From GCA-2715965 sp047608975 (lineage in GTDB: Bacteria; Verrucomicrobiota; Verrucomicrobiia; Limisphaerales; JAYPXF01), in NCBI GenBank assembly GCA_047608975.1, contig JBLFYM010000005.1:23733-87732 (forward strand): 64,000 nt of DNA. The letters are read 5' to 3'. Made by a program: the position numbers and the translations under genes. The notes below the pieces were generated by a model that did not search any database, was not told the origin of the DNA, and was given only the letters and a program-made list of their open reading frames with translations. Positions 49,530 through 58,172 of this stretch are shown here, in pieces. Position 1 is the stretch's first letter. Each line of letters opens with the position of its first letter.

Positions 49530-50123
49530 TCAGCGCGGGCTCGGTTCATCCTGAAATTCCATGAGAACGTTGGTTCCACTGGTGAATATCTTTGCCGGTT
49601 GGATGACGGGAATTTCCCCACCCACGTACCAATGTCGAAACAGCCACAGCAACACGAGCAACGCGATTGCTGCCACGGCCTTGGCGGTGAATTGGCGGGC
49701 GAGTGATTCGGTCATGGCTCGGGTTGCAATCTTCGCACCGCTCGTGCGTGGGGCCTCCTCTGTCGATTCCAGTGCCCCGACGTTCAATGCTGACCAGTCG
49801 ATGGTCTCATGCGGTTTGAAAGTGAAGTCGTAGAATCTGCCGTTACAGCTTTCACTCCCGCAACAGCCGCGACGAATTCGCATGAAGCGCATCGCTTCAC
49901 CCGTTTCGGATCGGTCCTGGCCAAAGTTGAGAAGCCATCCGGAGAACTCGTCTCCCGCCATGGTTTGGCCACAGGTCACACATTTTGCCGAAATGTGTTG
50001 GGTACAGATGTCGCGCGCTGTTCCGGGATCGAGGCCACTCACGGCCAAGATTTCGCGGAGGCTGTCCGCGAGTTTGATCAGGTAGGCAAGATCGGTGCGT
50101 CGCTGCAGCGGTTCCTCGCTCAT
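49530..50123 (-). CDS. Cys-rich, C-terminally anchored protein
   Basis: A 197-residue protein that I do not recognise. Two Cys clusters (CVTCG, and CCGSESCNG about 43 residues later) could bind a metal. A Tyr/Phe-rich stretch (RFYDFTFKP) follows, then one transmembrane helix (about AVAAIALLVLLWLF) and a short tail ending in EFQDEPSPR. The ATG at 50123 overlaps the stop of the pseudopilin-like gene upstream (ATGA), so co-translation is likely. Perhaps an accessory protein for a secretion or pilus-like process; that is inference. Confidence 0.7.
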   Translation of the reverse strand: MSEEPLQRRTDLAYLIKLADSLREILAVSGLDPGTARDICTQHISAKCVTCGQTMAGDEFSGWLLNFGQDRSETGEAMRFMRIRRGCCGSESCNGRFYDFTFKPHETIDWSALNVGALESTEEAPRTSGAKIATRAMTESLARQFTAKAVAAIALLVLLWLFRHWYVGGEIPVIQPAKIFTSGTNVLMEFQDEPSPR

Positions 50124-51040
50124 GGGACGATGGGATTTGTTTGGGGAGTGCGCGGTTCGTACCAAACCCAGTTCAAGGTCTCCTCATAAGGATAATACGG
50201 ATCGGTCATCACGGAGCGCGAGAAGTTGTGGAACTCGACATGTCCGTCAACGTAGAGCACAGGGGACCAGAACGCTGCGGGCGCGATGGTTGGATCTCCA
50301 AAATTCTTTTTGCCGCGATTGCGGTGCCACTGCGACCAGAAGAACACCCCCGTGCAGATAGAGGTTCGCCGTTCCATCGGCCGGGCCGAGGCTTCGGTCA
50401 TGAGGATGTGCCGGTCGGGTTGCTTGATGTCCTCAATTTCGATCCGTGGCAGCGGTGGGCGTTGGGGTAGCCTGGTCGAGATCGGGAGGGGTGGGGAACG
50501 TGTCTGATCCCAAGGTGCTCCTTGCCCGGCGTTGTACACGTAACTGCTGCCGATGGTCTGCCACATCGAAGGCTTGGCGTAATCATGATAGGGATCGCAG
50601 ATTGGCCAGGAAGGAAATGCCTGGTGTCCTTTGTCCATCGGGCAGTGGAACACTTCACCATTTCCCTGATAGGCGTAGAATGGACGGTTGGTGGCGAAGG
50701 GAAAGGTTTCCGCGAAGTGGCCCGGCTTCGGATCCTGACCTCCGAGGGCGACGTCGGTGCGTTTTGTGATCCATTGCTGAAGAGAGTCGTCCCACTCACG
50801 AATCGATGTTGGAGGAAAACGGCGGTTATTATCGCTCGCAAACAGTTCGGTCATGGTGCCGATCTGCTTGAAATTACTTTTGCAATGCGTCTCTTTCGCC
50901 CTCTGAAGTGCGCTGGAGAAAGCCGGAAGCAGGAGGCTGGCAAGCACGCTGATGATGCCGATCACAGCGAGCAGTTCGACAATGGTGAAAGCGGTGAAAT
51001 TTGGTCGCCGGGCTGTGAAAGTGAGGTGTGTGCAGGTCAT
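50120..51040 (-). CDS. Type II pseudopilin-like protein with prepilin signal
   Basis: Verrucomicrobial/planctomycete-type pseudopilin: the ATG at 51040 leads to the prepilin cleavage motif FTIVELLAVIGIISVLASLL, lacking the usual Gly-1 just before F (TAFTIVELL instead of GFTLVEL), then a long hydrophobic helix and a soluble domain of about 270 residues with HCPMDKGHQAFPS and VLYVDGHVEFHNF, seen in DUF1559-like prepilin proteins. It is 306 aa. Probably processed by a prepilin peptidase and exported; function unknown. Confidence 0.85.
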   Translation of the reverse strand: MTCTHLTFTARRPNFTAFTIVELLAVIGIISVLASLLLPAFSSALQRAKETHCKSNFKQIGTMTELFASDNNRRFPPTSIREWDDSLQQWITKRTDVALGGQDPKPGHFAETFPFATNRPFYAYQGNGEVFHCPMDKGHQAFPSWPICDPYHDYAKPSMWQTIGSSYVYNAGQGAPWDQTRSPPLPISTRLPQRPPLPRIEIEDIKQPDRHILMTEASARPMERRTSICTGVFFWSQWHRNRGKKNFGDPTIAPAAFWSPVLYVDGHVEFHNFSRSVMTDPYYPYEETLNWVWYEPRTPQTNPIVP

Positions 51041-51135
51041 GTCTCCAAATGATTTTCCAGATTGCTCCGAGCGTGGCGGATTGTCAAATGGGCAACGGCA
51101 GGACTGAATACAGCAATCGCTGTATTCCATGTGTC

Positions 51136-52809
51136 TCACATTCGACCGTGCCGGATGATGGAAATGAGCAGGCCGAAGGCCATCATCGCGGCAAGTATGA
51201 ATCCGATCCACCCAGCCATCGAATCTGGATCCGAGTGCACAATCAGCGCGGAACCTACGATCATGGCGGCAAGCACCAGCGAATAGGAGATGCGGTTGCT
51301 GATGCGTTCGGCTGAATTGATGGCGGGCTCCAATCCCTGATGCTGGAAGTTGATGCGCGCATCCCCGGTTTTGATCTGGGAAACGATGCGGCGCATTTCT
51401 CCGGGCAGATCCCGCGCCAGTTCGGCGAGATCGCGACTAAACTCGAGCACGTTGCCCGCGAAGCGCTTTGGCTTGAGGCGATCCATTCGCGCTTTGCGCA
51501 TGAACGGCCCGGCCTGCTGCACGAGATTGTGATCCGGATTGAGACGACGGACGAGTTCCTCGGTCAGGCTCAGTGCCTTGAGCATGATGAATAGATCGGG
51601 TGGCAGCCGTAACTGGTTCTTGGCGGTCAGCGCGAACAGTTCCGTGATGAGTTTGCCAAAACGCATTTCTCCCACCGGCCGGTAGAAGTGCTGGTGCATG
51701 AAGTCCGCCACGTCGGATTCCAACCCTTCGCGGGACGGTTCTGAATCGCTATCCGCCAACTTGAGAAGGGCACTGGTGACGCTGATTTCGTTGCGTCGCG
51801 AAATGCCCCAGACGAGATCCACGAAGGTTTCACGGGTGCGGATGTCCACGAAGCCCATGAGACCAAAGTCGAGAAAGCAGATCTTGTTGCCACCGAGGAT
51901 ATGAATGTTGCCCGGATGCGGATCCGCGTGGAAGAAGCCGTGCTCGAAGATCTGCTTCATGATCAGATCCGCGATGTTGGAGGCGATCGCGTTGCGATCC
52001 AGTTTTGCTTTGTCGAGCCTCTCAAGATCCGACGCCTTGATCGCATCGATGTACTCCATCGTGAGCAGGCGTCCAGTCGAGGCGGCGTAATAAACCTTTG
52101 GAATGTAAATGGTTTCCTCTTCCTGGAACTGCCAGGCAAAGCGTTCCAGGTGCGCGGCTTCGCGGGTGAAGTCCAGCTCCTTCTCCAGGCTCTTGGCGAG
52201 TTCTTCCACCATCGCGGCGGGCTGATGAATTGCCCACCCTTCGAGATGCCGCTCCATGAGCATCGCGATCTGCTGCATGATCTCCAGATCGAGCGCGGCG
52301 TTGGAAGCAATGCGCGGGCGCTGAACCTTGACGACGACGGCTTCACCGGTGCGCAACACGGCCCGATGCACCTGCGCAATCGACGCGGCTCCGAGGGGCG
52401 TTTTCTCGATTGAATCGAAGACCAGTTCGAGCGGGGAATCGAGTTCGGTTTCGATGACTGACCGGAGTTCCTCAAAACCGAAGGGCTCCACATCGTCCTG
52501 CAGTTTGGTGAGTTCGTCGGTGAATGCCTTCGGCAGCAGTTGGGTGCGGGCGGCAAACAGCTGACCGAGTTTGATGAAAGTGGGGCCGAGTTCTTCGCAC
52601 ACCCGACGGAGCCTTTCGGGCTGCGACATCTCACGGATGATGGCCTGCTCCTCCCGGTTCTGAATGAACGGTATCCGATGGACGCGGGGCAATCCCAGCC
52701 GGGTCGTGAGGTCGTTGAATCCGTATTTGAGAAAGACCGCGACAATGAAGCGAAAGCGCTGCGCGTGCTGCAGCGTGCGGCCAAGTTTTCTAAAGCGGCT
52801 GAAGAACAT
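51136..52809 (-). CDS. ABC1/UbiB (AarF) atypical kinase-like protein
   Basis: Member of the ABC1/ADCK/UbiB family, atypical protein-kinase-like ATPases needed for ubiquinone or other prenyl-lipid metabolism. The diagnostic KxGQ motif is FIKLGQLFAAR; the Ala-rich loop is LGAASIAQVH, the catalytic Asp is in FHADPHPGNIHIL, and the metal Asp is in LDFGLMG. About 557 aa; two hydrophobic helices close the C-terminus (about 500-550). A perfect 31-base palindrome precedes the start codon. Confidence 0.93.
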   Translation of the reverse strand: MFFSRFRKLGRTLQHAQRFRFIVAVFLKYGFNDLTTRLGLPRVHRIPFIQNREEQAIIREMSQPERLRRVCEELGPTFIKLGQLFAARTQLLPKAFTDELTKLQDDVEPFGFEELRSVIETELDSPLELVFDSIEKTPLGAASIAQVHRAVLRTGEAVVVKVQRPRIASNAALDLEIMQQIAMLMERHLEGWAIHQPAAMVEELAKSLEKELDFTREAAHLERFAWQFQEEETIYIPKVYYAASTGRLLTMEYIDAIKASDLERLDKAKLDRNAIASNIADLIMKQIFEHGFFHADPHPGNIHILGGNKICFLDFGLMGFVDIRTRETFVDLVWGISRRNEISVTSALLKLADSDSEPSREGLESDVADFMHQHFYRPVGEMRFGKLITELFALTAKNQLRLPPDLFIMLKALSLTEELVRRLNPDHNLVQQAGPFMRKARMDRLKPKRFAGNVLEFSRDLAELARDLPGEMRRIVSQIKTGDARINFQHQGLEPAINSAERISNRISYSLVLAAMIVGSALIVHSDPDSMAGWIGFILAAMMAFGLLISIIRHGRM

Positions 52810-52815
52810 CAGATG

Positions 52816-52846
52816 AACGCCGTGACAGCCTGGCTGTCACGGCGTT
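52816..52846. promoter_or_regulatory. Perfect palindrome 6 bases upstream of the ABC1-kinase start
   Basis: Arms AACGCCGTGACAGCC (52816-52830) and GGCTGTCACGGCGTT (52832-52846) are exact reverse complements around one base. In the minus direction it lies between the broken thioredoxin gene and the ABC1 start, and would form a very stable hairpin over the ribosome-binding region. It has no T-run, so a regulatory role is as likely as termination. Confidence 0.6.
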
Positions 52847-52910
52847 GGCATCTTGGTTTCCGCATATGTGCGCGGCAAGTGAATTTGGGAAGATGCAGGC
52901 GGTGCGATGC

Positions 52911-53495
52911 TCAGTAGCTGGCCAACTCCGCTTCGGCTTTCTGGATCCGGGCTTGGAAATCCTTCATCCGCTGTTGGTTCTCTGGTGTGTTCAAAGGCCG
53001 GGTCGCCATCCATTTGTCCAGCGCACTTTTGGCTCCGCGATATCTGGCAAGCTTGGCCTTCAATTCCCTGGCGCGGGTGGGATTTCGTTTTCGAGAGCGG
53101 CAATGGAGCCGCTGTTGAACTTTGCGATTGTTCGATACTGCTTGATGAAGGCGGCGGGACTCGCATCCTGACTGGCCCCGAGCCGATCGAGTTCAGTTTT
53201 GCCGTCCAGATCAAGCACAACAAACGTGGGATAACCGCGGACGCCGAACTGGCTCGCCAGTGCCGCGTTGCGTTCGGCCACTCCCTTAGGGAGCCCGCTT
53301 TTGTTGCTTGGAAAATCGATGGTCAACAAGACGGCGTTCTCTGCCGCGAATGTTTTCCACGCCGGCTTCGAGAAAACATGCTCATCCATGTGGATGCACC
53401 GGCGCGGGCACCGGTGGTCATCGGGGCGGTTACTGCGGTTGGGATGTTGCGAGATGGAGGAGCGTGGCAAGTGTGAAGAGGTGGGATGATTGCAT
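52911..53495 (-). pseudogene. Broken thioredoxin-fold gene
   Basis: Three pieces on the minus strand rebuild a secreted thioredoxin-like protein. Piece 1, from the ATG at 53495, is a signal peptide (MQSSHLFTLATLLHLATSQP), then a stop. Piece 2, in another frame, gives HMDEHVFSKPAWKTF, FGVRGYPTFVVLDLDGKTE and the end of the fold; its expected CxxC is altered to CPRRC, and the usual 20-25 residues before it are missing. Piece 3 returns to the first frame near 53068 (RARELKAKLARYRGAKSALD) and ends at 52911. The piece-2 frame (53060-53506) could be called a 148-aa gene, but its N-terminus is not natural. Confidence 0.72.
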
Positions 53496-53647
53496 GACGG
53501 TAACAATCGGGTTCAGTTCGAAGTGTGAGCGGTGACTCTTCAGACTATTCCAGACTCTGCTTGCAGCGGTAACAACATTAAATGATTCAACAACGAATAA
53601 ACGCGGAATCGTCCCGTCGACTTATGCAGATCTACGAAAGGAAACAT

Positions 53648-54292
53648 ATGCGAAAAACCATACTTACAATCACCACCATCGCGGTCGCCGGATTTGGCAT
53701 GCCGGCCACGTCCCGCGCCGGCGATGGTGAATGGGCCACGGCCGGAAAAGTTCTGGCCGGTCTGTTTGCCGCCAAGGTAATTCATGATGTGGCCCGTCGT
53801 CCGGTTGTTCGCCGGACGTCTTCAACCGTGTGCACGACAACGCCGACCGGCTACCAGACTCCGGTCGTTTATCGGCAACCCGTAGTCTACCAACAGCAGC
53901 AACCGGTGGTTTATCAGCAGCAACAACCAGTGGTCTATCAACAGGCCGTGCAGCAGGTGCAGACACAGCCTGTTTATCAGCAGCCAACGACCCATTACCA
54001 AGCCCAGCCGGTTCGCCAACAGGTGGTTCAACAGGCCCCGAGGCAGGTGATTCAAGCCCAGCCCACAGTCGTCTATCAGCAACCCGCTGTCGTGTATCAG
54101 CAGCCGGTTTATGTTGCTCCACCTGCGGTGATCTACACCACCACCTGTGCTCCCACCACGACCTATTACACCTCGCGCCCATCGTTCACGCGGCTCGGCT
54201 TTGGGAGTTCGTTCGGGCATCGTTCCCATCGGTCTCACCACCGTGGTCATGGTCACCACCGGAGCAGTGGGTTCTCCCTGTTCCTTCGTTGA
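53648..54292 (+). CDS. Secreted Tyr/Gln/Val-rich repeat protein
   Basis: A 214-residue protein with an N-terminal signal peptide (MRKTILTITTIAVAGFGM..., cleavage in TSRAG) and a good Shine-Dalgarno (AAAGGA) before the ATG at 53648. After a short Gly/Ala/Lys part, the middle consists of repeats of PVVYQQQQ and VYQQPT type, rich in Tyr, Gln, Val and Pro. The C-terminus is Ser/His/Gly-rich (HRSHRSHHRGHGHHR) and may bind metal. A structural, surface or envelope-linked role is plausible; no enzyme motif is present. An in-frame ATG at 53582 is less likely. Confidence 0.72.
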   Translation: MRKTILTITTIAVAGFGMPATSRAGDGEWATAGKVLAGLFAAKVIHDVARRPVVRRTSSTVCTTTPTGYQTPVVYRQPVVYQQQQPVVYQQQQPVVYQQAVQQVQTQPVYQQPTTHYQAQPVRQQVVQQAPRQVIQAQPTVVYQQPAVVYQQPVYVAPPAVIYTTTCAPTTTYYTSRPSFTRLGFGSSFGHRSHRSHHRGHGHHRSSGFSLFLR

Positions 54293-54335
54293 TCTCGGTC
54301 CCGATCAGAGAGCCCCAATAAGAAAGTTCTAGCCG

Positions 54336-54366
54336 CGGGCGCAACTTCGGTTGCGCCCGTGTTCTT
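54336..54366 (+). terminator. Terminator after the repeat-protein gene
   Basis: CGGGCGCAAC (54336-54345) pairs perfectly with GTTGCGCCCG (54350-54359) around a TTCG tetraloop, followed by TGTTCTTT. A very stable 10-bp stem about 40 bases after the stop; the T-run is weak. Confidence 0.8.
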
Positions 54367-54450
54367 TGGTCTGGCGTTCGCGGCGTTTACATCGGCTTAA
54401 CACTTTTTGTCTGTGCCCTGACTTGGGTGGACGGTTTACTCCCGAAGCTG

Positions 54451-55401
54451 ATGCCCACATCAACTCGAACCAACATTTTCTGCGGAACGATTTTGCTCGT
54501 TGCCGTGTCGGGGTTCTCCCAACCGAGGCCGCCAGACTCGCGAGACGGATCATCGCGCTCAGGGAAATCGGCAGCGACAAATGAAGTCAGCATTCGCATC
54601 AGCGGTGCCTATCGTCTGATCACCGCCAATGGAATTCCCGATCACCCACCCGGGCAGTTTCCGAATCGAGGCAATCCGCATCAGATCTATCCTCAACGCT
54701 ATTCCTTTCGGGTGTCGATGAAGCCGAAGGTGAACGAGCGCGCCTCACCCAGTTCATTGGGTGTCACTTTTGGCATCGCGCTCAACGGAGTGCCATTCAA
54801 TCCCAGCGCGGCTGAGTTCTGGCGAGGGGATCGCAACTGGCAGTACGAGGCCAAGGACGGCGCAATCAATCTGGGACTGGATGAGCATAATGCCCATGTG
54901 CAACCGGGCGGCGAGTATCACTACCACGCCATGCCGATGGGTTTGGCCCGCAAGTTGTATCAGGAGGATTCGATTGTGCTGGTCGGGTATGCGGCGGACG
55001 GATTTCCAATCTATGCGCGTTTTGGGTTTGAAGACCCGATGGATCTGACGAGTGGTAACAAGATTCTCCGCTCGAGCTATCAGTTGAAGAAAGGGGAACG
55101 ACCGAATGGCCCTGACGGGAAATTCGACGGTACATACGTCCAGGACTACGAGTACGTGAAAGGCTCTGGCGATCTAGATGAATGCAATGGGCGCTTTGGC
55201 GTCACGCCGGAATATCCGAAAGGGATTTACCACTACTACATCACCGACTCGTTTCCGTTCCTCTCCCGCAGCTTTCGCGGGACACCGGACGCCAGCTTTG
55301 GACGCCGAGGTGGGCCGGGCGGTACTGGTGGTCGGCGACCGCAATTGCGCAACCGGACCGGAGGCGGTCGTCCTCCTTCCAAGGGCGGTCGGCCGCGCTA
55401 G
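54451..55401 (+). CDS. YHYH domain-containing secreted protein
   Basis: A 316-residue protein of the YHYH family, named for the motif EYHYHAMPMGL. It has an N-terminal hydrophobic signal segment (residues about 7-19) and further conserved blocks: GIALNGVPFNPSAAEFW, LDEHNAHVQPGGEYHYH, LVGYAADGFPIYARFG and GDLDECNGRFGVTPEYP. The very C-terminus is a Gly/Arg/Pro-rich low-complexity tail. Members are usually exported; the function is not established. The ATG at 54451 is preferred over a GTG at 54427. Confidence 0.88.
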   Translation: MPTSTRTNIFCGTILLVAVSGFSQPRPPDSRDGSSRSGKSAATNEVSIRISGAYRLITANGIPDHPPGQFPNRGNPHQIYPQRYSFRVSMKPKVNERASPSSLGVTFGIALNGVPFNPSAAEFWRGDRNWQYEAKDGAINLGLDEHNAHVQPGGEYHYHAMPMGLARKLYQEDSIVLVGYAADGFPIYARFGFEDPMDLTSGNKILRSSYQLKKGERPNGPDGKFDGTYVQDYEYVKGSGDLDECNGRFGVTPEYPKGIYHYYITDSFPFLSRSFRGTPDASFGRRGGPGGTGGRRPQLRNRTGGGRPPSKGGRPR

Positions 55402-55474
55402 ATAACTAAGTTTCTCGGCAGTGGGCCAATTTCAGACTTGGAGTTTCGGCAGGACTTGATTCCCTTTCGGACCG

Positions 55475-56770
55475 ATGGATCTGCTGCAAATTATCGCCCT
55501 TCTGATTACGCTGACCGCTGGGTTCTCCTACGTGAATCATCGTTGGCTGAAGTTGCCGACGGTGATCGGGGTGATGGTGATAGCACTGGGCCTCTCGTTG
55601 GGCCTGATCACGCTCGATGCCGCCGGTCTGCCGCTGAAGGCTCACGCCTCGGATCTGCTCCGGGTGCTGGATTTTGACAAGGCCTTGATGCAGGTGATGC
55701 TGAGCTTCCTGCTTTTCGCCGGAGCGCTGCACATCAACCTCGACGATCTGGCGAAGCAGAAATGGCCGATTGGGATCCTCGCTTCCTTTGGCGTATTGCT
55801 GTCCACGTTTCTTGTGGGGGGAGCGATGTACTGGGTGTTCCAGTTGCTGCACCTGGATGTCCCGTTCATTTTCTGTCTGCTCTTTGGATCATTGATTTCG
55901 CCGACCGATCCGATCGCGGTTCTCGGAATCATGAAAACGGCGGAGGCTCCAAAGAGCCTGGAAACCAAGGTGGCTGGTGAATCGCTATTCAATGACGGCG
56001 TCGGTGTGGTCATCTTTCTGGTGATTTACGAGATTGCCATCGAGGGGCATGAACCCTCGATCGTTCACATGGGCACTTTGTTTGTGGAGGAGGCGATTGG
56101 TGGGGCGATCCTTGGGCTGGTGCTGGGGTGGTTGGTCTATTCCATGCTCAAGACCGTCGACAACTACAGCGTCGAGATAATGCTTACGCTGGCCCTGGTA
56201 ATGGGTGGGTATTCGCTCGCGGCGGCGCTTCACATGTCCGGGCCGATTGCGATGGTGGTGGCCGGGTTGTTGATCGGGAATCATGGGCGCGCGTTCGGGA
56301 TGTCGGATCGGACGCGCGAACATCTGGACACCTTCTGGGAGCTGATCGACGAAATACTGAACGCGACCCTGTTCGTCTTTATCGGGCTGGAGGTACTGAT
56401 TCTCACCGTGAAACCGGCGTTCCTGGTTGCCGGGCTGATCGCGTTCCCAGTCGTGTTGCTCTGCCGATTCATCTGCGTTTCGATCCCGGTATTTGCCTTG
56501 AGCAAGTTCAAGGTCCATAAGTTTAGCCCGGGTGCCGTGAAGGTGATGACTTGGGGAGGGATTCGGGGAGGAATATCCGTCGCACTAGCGCTGGCGATCC
56601 CGGCAATGCTCCCCGCGGAAGGCGGCGCGGATCCCATTCCGCGGGATCTGATCGTCACGGTGACGTATTGTGTGGTGATCCTGTCGATCATGCTTCAGGG
56701 ACTGACGATTGGCAGGGTTGTGAAAGGGACGATGACCGTGGGTTCGCACTCGGATACCGATTCGCAATGA
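55475..56770 (+). CDS. Na+/H+ antiporter (CPA1, NhaP-like)
   Basis: Cation:proton antiporter of 431 residues with about 12 hydrophobic helices. Typical of the NhaP group of CPA1 are SPTDPIAVLGIMK and GESLFNDGVGVVIFL (with the ion-binding Asp in FND), and the C-terminal TWGGIRGGISVALAL. It would exchange Na+ or K+ against H+ across the inner membrane for pH and salt homeostasis. No cytoplasmic regulatory domain follows. Confidence 0.93.
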   Translation: MDLLQIIALLITLTAGFSYVNHRWLKLPTVIGVMVIALGLSLGLITLDAAGLPLKAHASDLLRVLDFDKALMQVMLSFLLFAGALHINLDDLAKQKWPIGILASFGVLLSTFLVGGAMYWVFQLLHLDVPFIFCLLFGSLISPTDPIAVLGIMKTAEAPKSLETKVAGESLFNDGVGVVIFLVIYEIAIEGHEPSIVHMGTLFVEEAIGGAILGLVLGWLVYSMLKTVDNYSVEIMLTLALVMGGYSLAAALHMSGPIAMVVAGLLIGNHGRAFGMSDRTREHLDTFWELIDEILNATLFVFIGLEVLILTVKPAFLVAGLIAFPVVLLCRFICVSIPVFALSKFKVHKFSPGAVKVMTWGGIRGGISVALALAIPAMLPAEGGADPIPRDLIVTVTYCVVILSIMLQGLTIGRVVKGTMTVGSHSDTDSQ

Positions 56771-56922
56771 AATGAGCTGTGCGGGCGGTTAAATCGATTC
56801 TGAGGCGGTTCAAAAAAAGACGAACTTTTTGATGGAAATGTAAATCCGCTTTGCTACATTCGCCCGCTCTGCCAGAACGGGTGCAGGCGCGCCCGCCTCT
56901 GAGCTGTCAATCCACAGTAATT

Positions 56923-57618
56923 GTGACTGCAAAAAAGAAAACTTCGGAAAAGAAGAGCGTGGCCCAAAAGGTTGCGACGAAGAACACTGCGGAAACCAAG
57001 CCTGCCAGCACAACTGCCGCTCCGAAAAACGACGGCAAGCCGCTTCGGAAAAAGAAGAAGGGCAAGGTTGTGGGGTCGGCGACGGTGGATGCCATTCTCG
57101 GTTTGACCGGCGGCAAGAAGAAGGCGACGGGCTTTTCCCCCAACGGCAAAGCCAAGATCAGAGCCGAATGGCAAAAATACTACGATGCGTTGATCGGGTT
57201 GCACGAACAGCTCACCGATCAGATGCACGGTTTGGCCAAGGATTCCGCCGAAGAGATGGAGAGTTACAGTCTTCACATGGGCGATTCCGGCACGGATAAT
57301 TTTGATCGTGATTTTGCCCTCAGCCTGCTGTCTGCCGATCAGGATGCGGTCTATGAGATCGAGGAAGCGCTCAATCGGATTGAAAAAGGTGTCTACGGTG
57401 TTTGTGAACTGACCGGAAAGGTCATTCCAAAAGCACGATTGACCGCGATTCCTTGGGCTCGCTTTACCGTTGAGGCGCAGGCGCAGCTTGAGCGCGACGG
57501 TTCACTTAAATCCCGCCGCCTGGGATCGCTTGGGTCAGTTGACTCAAAGGGCTCGGGATCGATCGAATCCGACGATTCGGATGTCGAAGAGAAGTCCGCA
57601 GCAAAACAGAAAACATAA
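56923..57618 (+). CDS. DksA/TraR-like protein with basic tail and degenerate zinc finger
   Basis: A 231-aa protein whose C-terminal half matches the DksA/TraR coiled coil and zinc-finger segment (IEEALNRIEKGVYGVCELTG, then IPKARLTAIPWARFTVEAQ). Only the first of the four zinc cysteines remains; the others are Thr, Val and Ala. The N-terminal part, about 65 residues, is Lys-rich and histone H1-like (TAKKKTSEKKSVAQKV...), and an acidic Ser-rich tail closes the protein. It starts with GTG at 56923. It lies 5 bases ahead of rpmG, so it is probably cotranscribed with rpmG and rpsR. Confidence 0.82.
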   Translation: MTAKKKTSEKKSVAQKVATKNTAETKPASTTAAPKNDGKPLRKKKKGKVVGSATVDAILGLTGGKKKATGFSPNGKAKIRAEWQKYYDALIGLHEQLTDQMHGLAKDSAEEMESYSLHMGDSGTDNFDRDFALSLLSADQDAVYEIEEALNRIEKGVYGVCELTGKVIPKARLTAIPWARFTVEAQAQLERDGSLKSRRLGSLGSVDSKGSGSIESDDSDVEEKSAAKQKT

Positions 57619-57623
57619 ATTTC

Positions 57624-57791
57624 ATGCCACGCGAAATCGTCACCATCGAATGCACGGAAGCCAAGAAGGAAGGCAAGCCCGTGTCCCGCTATCAGACCAC
57701 GCGCAACAAGAAGACCCAGCAGGAAAAGGTTGAAAAGAAGAAGTTCAATCCCTTCCTCCGCCGTCATACTGTTCACCGTGAAATCAAGTAA
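57624..57791 (+). CDS. rpmG: 50S ribosomal protein L33
   Basis: A 55-residue protein that begins MPREIVTIECTEAKKEGKPV and ends KFNPFLRRHTVHREIK, the L33 pattern (YxTxxNKKTxxxKxExKKFnPxxRkH). This L33 has a single Cys and no CxxC pairs, so it is the zinc-free type. It lies between the DksA-like gene and rpsR. Confidence 0.95.
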   Translation: MPREIVTIECTEAKKEGKPVSRYQTTRNKKTQQEKVEKKKFNPFLRRHTVHREIK

Positions 57792-57796
57792 TTCCC

Positions 57797-58042
57797 ATGC
57801 CCCGCAAGAATAAGAAAGACTCAAAGAAGCGTGATGACGGCGAGCGTCGGTTGCCACGGCCCAAGCCGGTGATCGATTTCACCATCGATGCGTTGGATTT
57901 CAAGAACACCAATCTTTTGCGCCAGTTCGTCACGGACGCCGGCCGTATCCTGCCGCGGAAATACACCGGCTTGCCGGCACCGTTTCAGCGTCGCATGACC
58001 CGCGCCATCAAGCGCGCCCGGCAGATGTTGCTGATGAAATAA
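57797..58042 (+). CDS. rpsR: 30S ribosomal protein S18
   Basis: S18 (81 aa), an rRNA-binding protein of the small subunit platform. The conserved core is IDALDFKNTNLLRQFVTDAG then RILPRKYTGLPAPFQRRMTR. It follows rpmG by 5 bases. The rpmG-rpsR pair without the usual rpsF/rplI neighbours is an unusual context but compatible with a small ribosomal operon. Confidence 0.96.
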   Translation: MPRKNKKDSKKRDDGERRLPRPKPVIDFTIDALDFKNTNLLRQFVTDAGRILPRKYTGLPAPFQRRMTRAIKRARQMLLMK

Positions 58043-58068
58043 ACCGCCGCGCCAAGTTAGGATTCCGA

Positions 58069-58099
58069 GGCCCACTGTTTGCAGTGGGCCTTTTCTTTT
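58069..58099 (+). terminator. Rho-independent terminator after rpsR
   Basis: GGCCCACTG (58069-58077) and CAGTGGGCC (58082-58090) form a 9-bp stem with a TTTG loop, followed by TTTTCTTTT. Confidence 0.93.
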
Positions 58100-58105
58100 G
58101 AATTC

Positions 58106-58128
58106 TTTTTGCAAACCGTTTGCAAAAA
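58106..58128 (+). promoter_or_regulatory. Perfect 10-3-10 palindrome, putative metal-regulator operator
   Basis: TTTTTGCAAA (58106-58115), CCG, TTTGCAAAAA (58119-58128): both arms are exact reverse complements. It is located after the rpsR terminator and 45 bases before the ZIP transporter start, just where an operator for the downstream Fur-family regulator is expected. Binding by that regulator is inferred, not shown. Confidence 0.65.
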
Positions 58129-58172
58129 AGAGTTGGCACCGGCTGAACCATCCCGAACACTGAGCCTCAACG

